Shown here: positions 61,831 through 64,000 of the stretch, piece by piece | Position numbering within the stretch: the first letter of the stretch is position 1 | How the letters are laid out: each line of letters begins with the position of its first letter | Assembly (NCBI GenBank): GCA_037013495.1 | Contig: CM072801.1 | Coordinates: 109,499,816 to 109,563,815, forward strand | Source: Hippophae tibetana | Lineage: Eukaryota; Streptophyta; Magnoliopsida; Rosales; Elaeagnaceae | Reading direction: 5' to 3' | Length of the DNA: 64,000 nt | Notes under the pieces: model-generated | What the model was told of the DNA's origin: nothing | The model's database searches: none | Seen by the model: only the letters and a program-made list of their open reading frames with translations | Position numbers and translations under genes: made by a program

Positions 61831-64000
61831 TTGTAGACATTGTTTTCAACTTTGGATTTCATATCTTATTTTTCTTTAAAATCTTGTCATCTTTTACTTT
61901 TCTTTTTTTTATGGGTTCCATCTTTCTTTCTTATTGAGAAAAACAAGAGAGCTAATACAGTTCACAGTGTAAAAACAAAAAGAAGGTATTAATTGTGGTT
62001 GTAACTAAAAACTGTTATAACTTTTATTTTGTGCATCGAAATGAGTACTATAACATATCAAATATGAAGCTCCTTCCGATGCCTAAAAACGCACCGTAGC
62101 AATAGTATATTTCCCCACTTTTGTCAACCCAAATTTCATGGTTCATACTACATAATGATGTCTTAAACTTTAGTCGCACCTTATTTCGTTGTAATCTCTT
62201 CTTTCTCTTTAAGATTTCAATTTGTTCATCTTAGCCATATTCTTAGTAATTCAATCTTTCTTATTCCATTGAGTTCCAGCGTTCTTAGGTTGTCCGCAAA
62301 AGGGATTCGCATCGTTTGGGATCATAACCTTGGTTGCTGAAAAATGGAGTATCTACCTTCACATATCTATTTTTAGAATTTTAGGTTTAAAAAATTTTGT
62401 GCTTTGGAGGTTTTCTCCTCTCTTAAGTCACAATTTCCAAAAAGAGAAAGAAATTGTGTCCTTAAAGTCTTGTCTTTTATTTCAATTTTGTTGACATTGT
62501 TTTCCACTTTGGATTTCATATCTTATTTTTCTTTAAAATCTTGTCATCTTTTACTTTTCTTTGTTTTATGTGTTACACCTTTCTTTCTTCTTGAGAAAAA
62601 TAAGAGAGCTAATACAGTTCACAAAGTAAAAACAAAAAGAAGGTATTAATTGTGGTTGTAACTAAAAACTGTTATAACTTTTATTTTGTGCATCGAAATG
62701 AGTACTATAACATATCAAATGTGAAGCTCGTTCCGATCCTATAAACGCACCGTAGCAATAGTATATTTCCCCACTTTTGTCAACCGAAATTTCATGGTTC
62801 ATACTACATAATGATGTCTTAAACTTTGAACGCACCTTATTTCGTTGTAATCTCTTCTTGCTCTTTAGTATTTCAATTTGTTCCTCTTCGCCATATTCTT
62901 AGTAATTCAATCAATCTTATTCCATTGAGTTCTAGCGTTCTTAGGTTGTCCGCAAAAGGGATTCGCATAATTTGGGATCATAACCTTGGTTGCTAAAAAT
63001 GGTGTATCTACCTTCACATATCTATTTTTAGAATTTTAGGTTTAAAATATTTTGTGCTTTGGAGGTTTTCTCCTCTCTTAAGTCACAATTTTCAAAAAGA
63101 GAAAGAAATTGTGTCCTTAAAGTCTTGTCTTTTATTTCAATTTTGTTGACATTGTTTTCCACTTTGGATGTCATATCTTATTTTTCTTTAAAATCTTGTC
63201 ATCTTTTACTTTTCTTTGTTTTATGTGTTCCACCTTTCATTCTTCTTGAGAAAAAGAAGAGAGCTAATACAGTTCACAATGTAAAAACAAAAAGAAGGTA
63301 TTAATTGTGGTTGTAACTAAAAACTGTTATAACTTTTATTTTGTGCATCGAAATGAGTACTATAACATATCAAATCTGAAGCTCGTTCCGATGCCTAAAA
63401 ACGCACCGTAGCAATAGTATATTTCCCCACTTTTGTCAACCCAAATTTCATGGTTCATACTACATAATGATGTCTTAAACTTTGGTCGCACCTTATTTCG
63501 TTGTAATCTCTTCTTGCTCTTTAGGATTTCAATTTGTTCATCTTAGCCATATTCTTACTAATTCAATCTTTCTTATTCCATTGAGTTCCAGTATTCTTAG
63601 GGTGTCCGCAAAAGGGATTCGCATCGTTTGGGATCATAACCTTGGATGTGGAAAATGGAGTATCTATCTTCACATATCTATTTTTAGAATTTTAGGTTTA
63701 AAAAATTTTGTGCTTTGGAGGTTTTCTCCTCTCTTAAGTCACAATTTCCAAAAAGAGAAAGAAATTGTGTCCTTAAAGTCTTGTCTTTTATTTCAATTTT
63801 GTTGACATTGTTTTCCACTTTGGATTTTATATCTTATTTTTCTTTAAAATCTTGTCATCTTTTACTTTTCTTTGTTTTATGTGTTCCACCTTTCTTTCTT
63901 CTTGAGAAAAACAAGAAAGCTAATACAGTTCACAAAGTAAAAACAAAAAGAAGGTATTAATTGTGGTTGTAACTAAAAACTGTTATAACTTTTATTTTGT
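61829..64000 (+). repeat. Six-monomer-offset duplication (3,934 bp), right copy, cut by window end
   Basis: Partner of 57895-60066. The match is still running at the last base, so the true duplication is longer. Confidence 0.87.

Larger units (their letters stand above)
1..64000 (+). repeat. Tandem satellite array, ~656-bp monomer, ~97.6 copies
   Basis: One A+T-rich unit repeats head to tail with no change of orientation and no unrelated sequence between copies. The register point is the first T of TTGG in the segment reading gctttggaggttttctcc. I read it at 104, 760, 1417, 2071, 2727, 3382, 4039, 4693, 5349, 6004, 6661, 7316, 7972, 8627, 9283, 9939, 10594, 11250, 11907, 12563, 13219, 13875, 14530, 15186, 15842, 16497, 17153, 17809, 18464, 19119, 19775, 20432, 21088, 21744, 22401, 23058, 23713, 24368, 25024, 25681, 26337, 26993, 27649, 28306, 28962, 29617, 30273, 30929, 31585, 32243, 32898, 33551, 34206, 34862, 35518, 36174, 36830, 37486, 38143, 38798, 39454, 40109, 40765, 41422, 42077, 42732, 43388, 44045, 44700, 45356, 46011, 46666, 47322, 47977, 48633, 49288, 49944, 50600, 51255, 51911, 52566, 53222, 53879, 54534, 55190, 55847, 56502, 57157, 57813, 58470, 59125, 59781, 60436, 61091, 61747, 62404, 63059 and 63715. 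No gene, RNA gene or mobile element is visible anywhere between these points. The family is not one I recognise by name; a role in centromeric or other heterochromatin is inference from array form only. Confidence 0.98.

Noticed and set aside
1-64000. CRISPR-like regular repetition
   Set aside because: The repeat is 656 bp with no unique spacers; it is a tandem satellite.
1-64000. Transposon, retroelement or virus-derived sequence hidden in the array
   Set aside because: No terminal repeats, target duplications, polymerase or integrase motifs were seen, and the monomer spacing is never interrupted.
1-64000. Telomere-type repeats, tRNA, rRNA or snRNA genes
   Set aside because: No telomere-type short repeat run, no tRNA box A and B pair, and no rRNA-like segment was found on either strand.

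Overview
The whole 64 kb window is one uninterrupted tandem satellite array. A monomer of about 656 bp is repeated head to tail, always in the same orientation, roughly 97.6 times. Ninety-eight register points read by eye run from 104 to 63715, which gives a mean period of 655.8 bp (range 653-658). The window begins and ends inside a monomer, so the array extends past both edges. I see no protein-coding gene, RNA gene, CRISPR array, transposon, retroelement or other unrelated insertion. The open frames of 60-121 codons are by-products of the repeat: most have only TTG or GTG starts and about thirty monomers carry an in-frame stop.

The organism is a eukaryote. A clean long-monomer array with higher-order repeats (HORs) is typical of centromeric, pericentromeric or subtelomeric heterochromatin. 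A+T richness, long monomers and CpG positions that change mostly by C-to-T or G-to-A would suit a plant, but the sequence does not name a species and I do not recognise the satellite family.

Layout. (1) About 1-7.9 kb holds three successive copies of a four-monomer HOR (2,622-2,623 bp; monomer types A, B, C, D). The first two are nearly identical over 1.8 kb and the third is more diverged. (2) About 7.5-27.9 kb is a patchwork of duplicated blocks whose offsets are 1, 3, 4, 8, 9 and 13 monomers; it carries a subfamily (type E) marked by a GATATC site. (3) About 27.9-35.5 kb is the most diverged part, with private substitutions and small indels and a weak two-monomer echo. (4) About 35.5-40.9 kb returns to the type 1-7 kb and contains a dimer duplicated in tandem. 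(5) About 39.7-64 kb is again built on the A-B-C-D series and contains the youngest-looking events: a 7 kb block repeated 14,425 bp (22 monomers) away, a five-monomer tandem duplication that is almost identical, a three-monomer duplication and a six-monomer-offset duplication cut by the window end.

Every duplication keeps monomer register, as expected from unequal exchange or replication-based copying within an array. Points of interest are this nested recombination record, a conserved dyad whose stem is lengthened by paired changes in one subfamily, a partial CENP-B-box-like motif in type C monomers, and a split of CpG sites to one half of the monomer. I found no sign of an encoded biological system. 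Block ends are by-eye estimates, usually good to some tens of bases; identities are by-eye impressions, not alignments.
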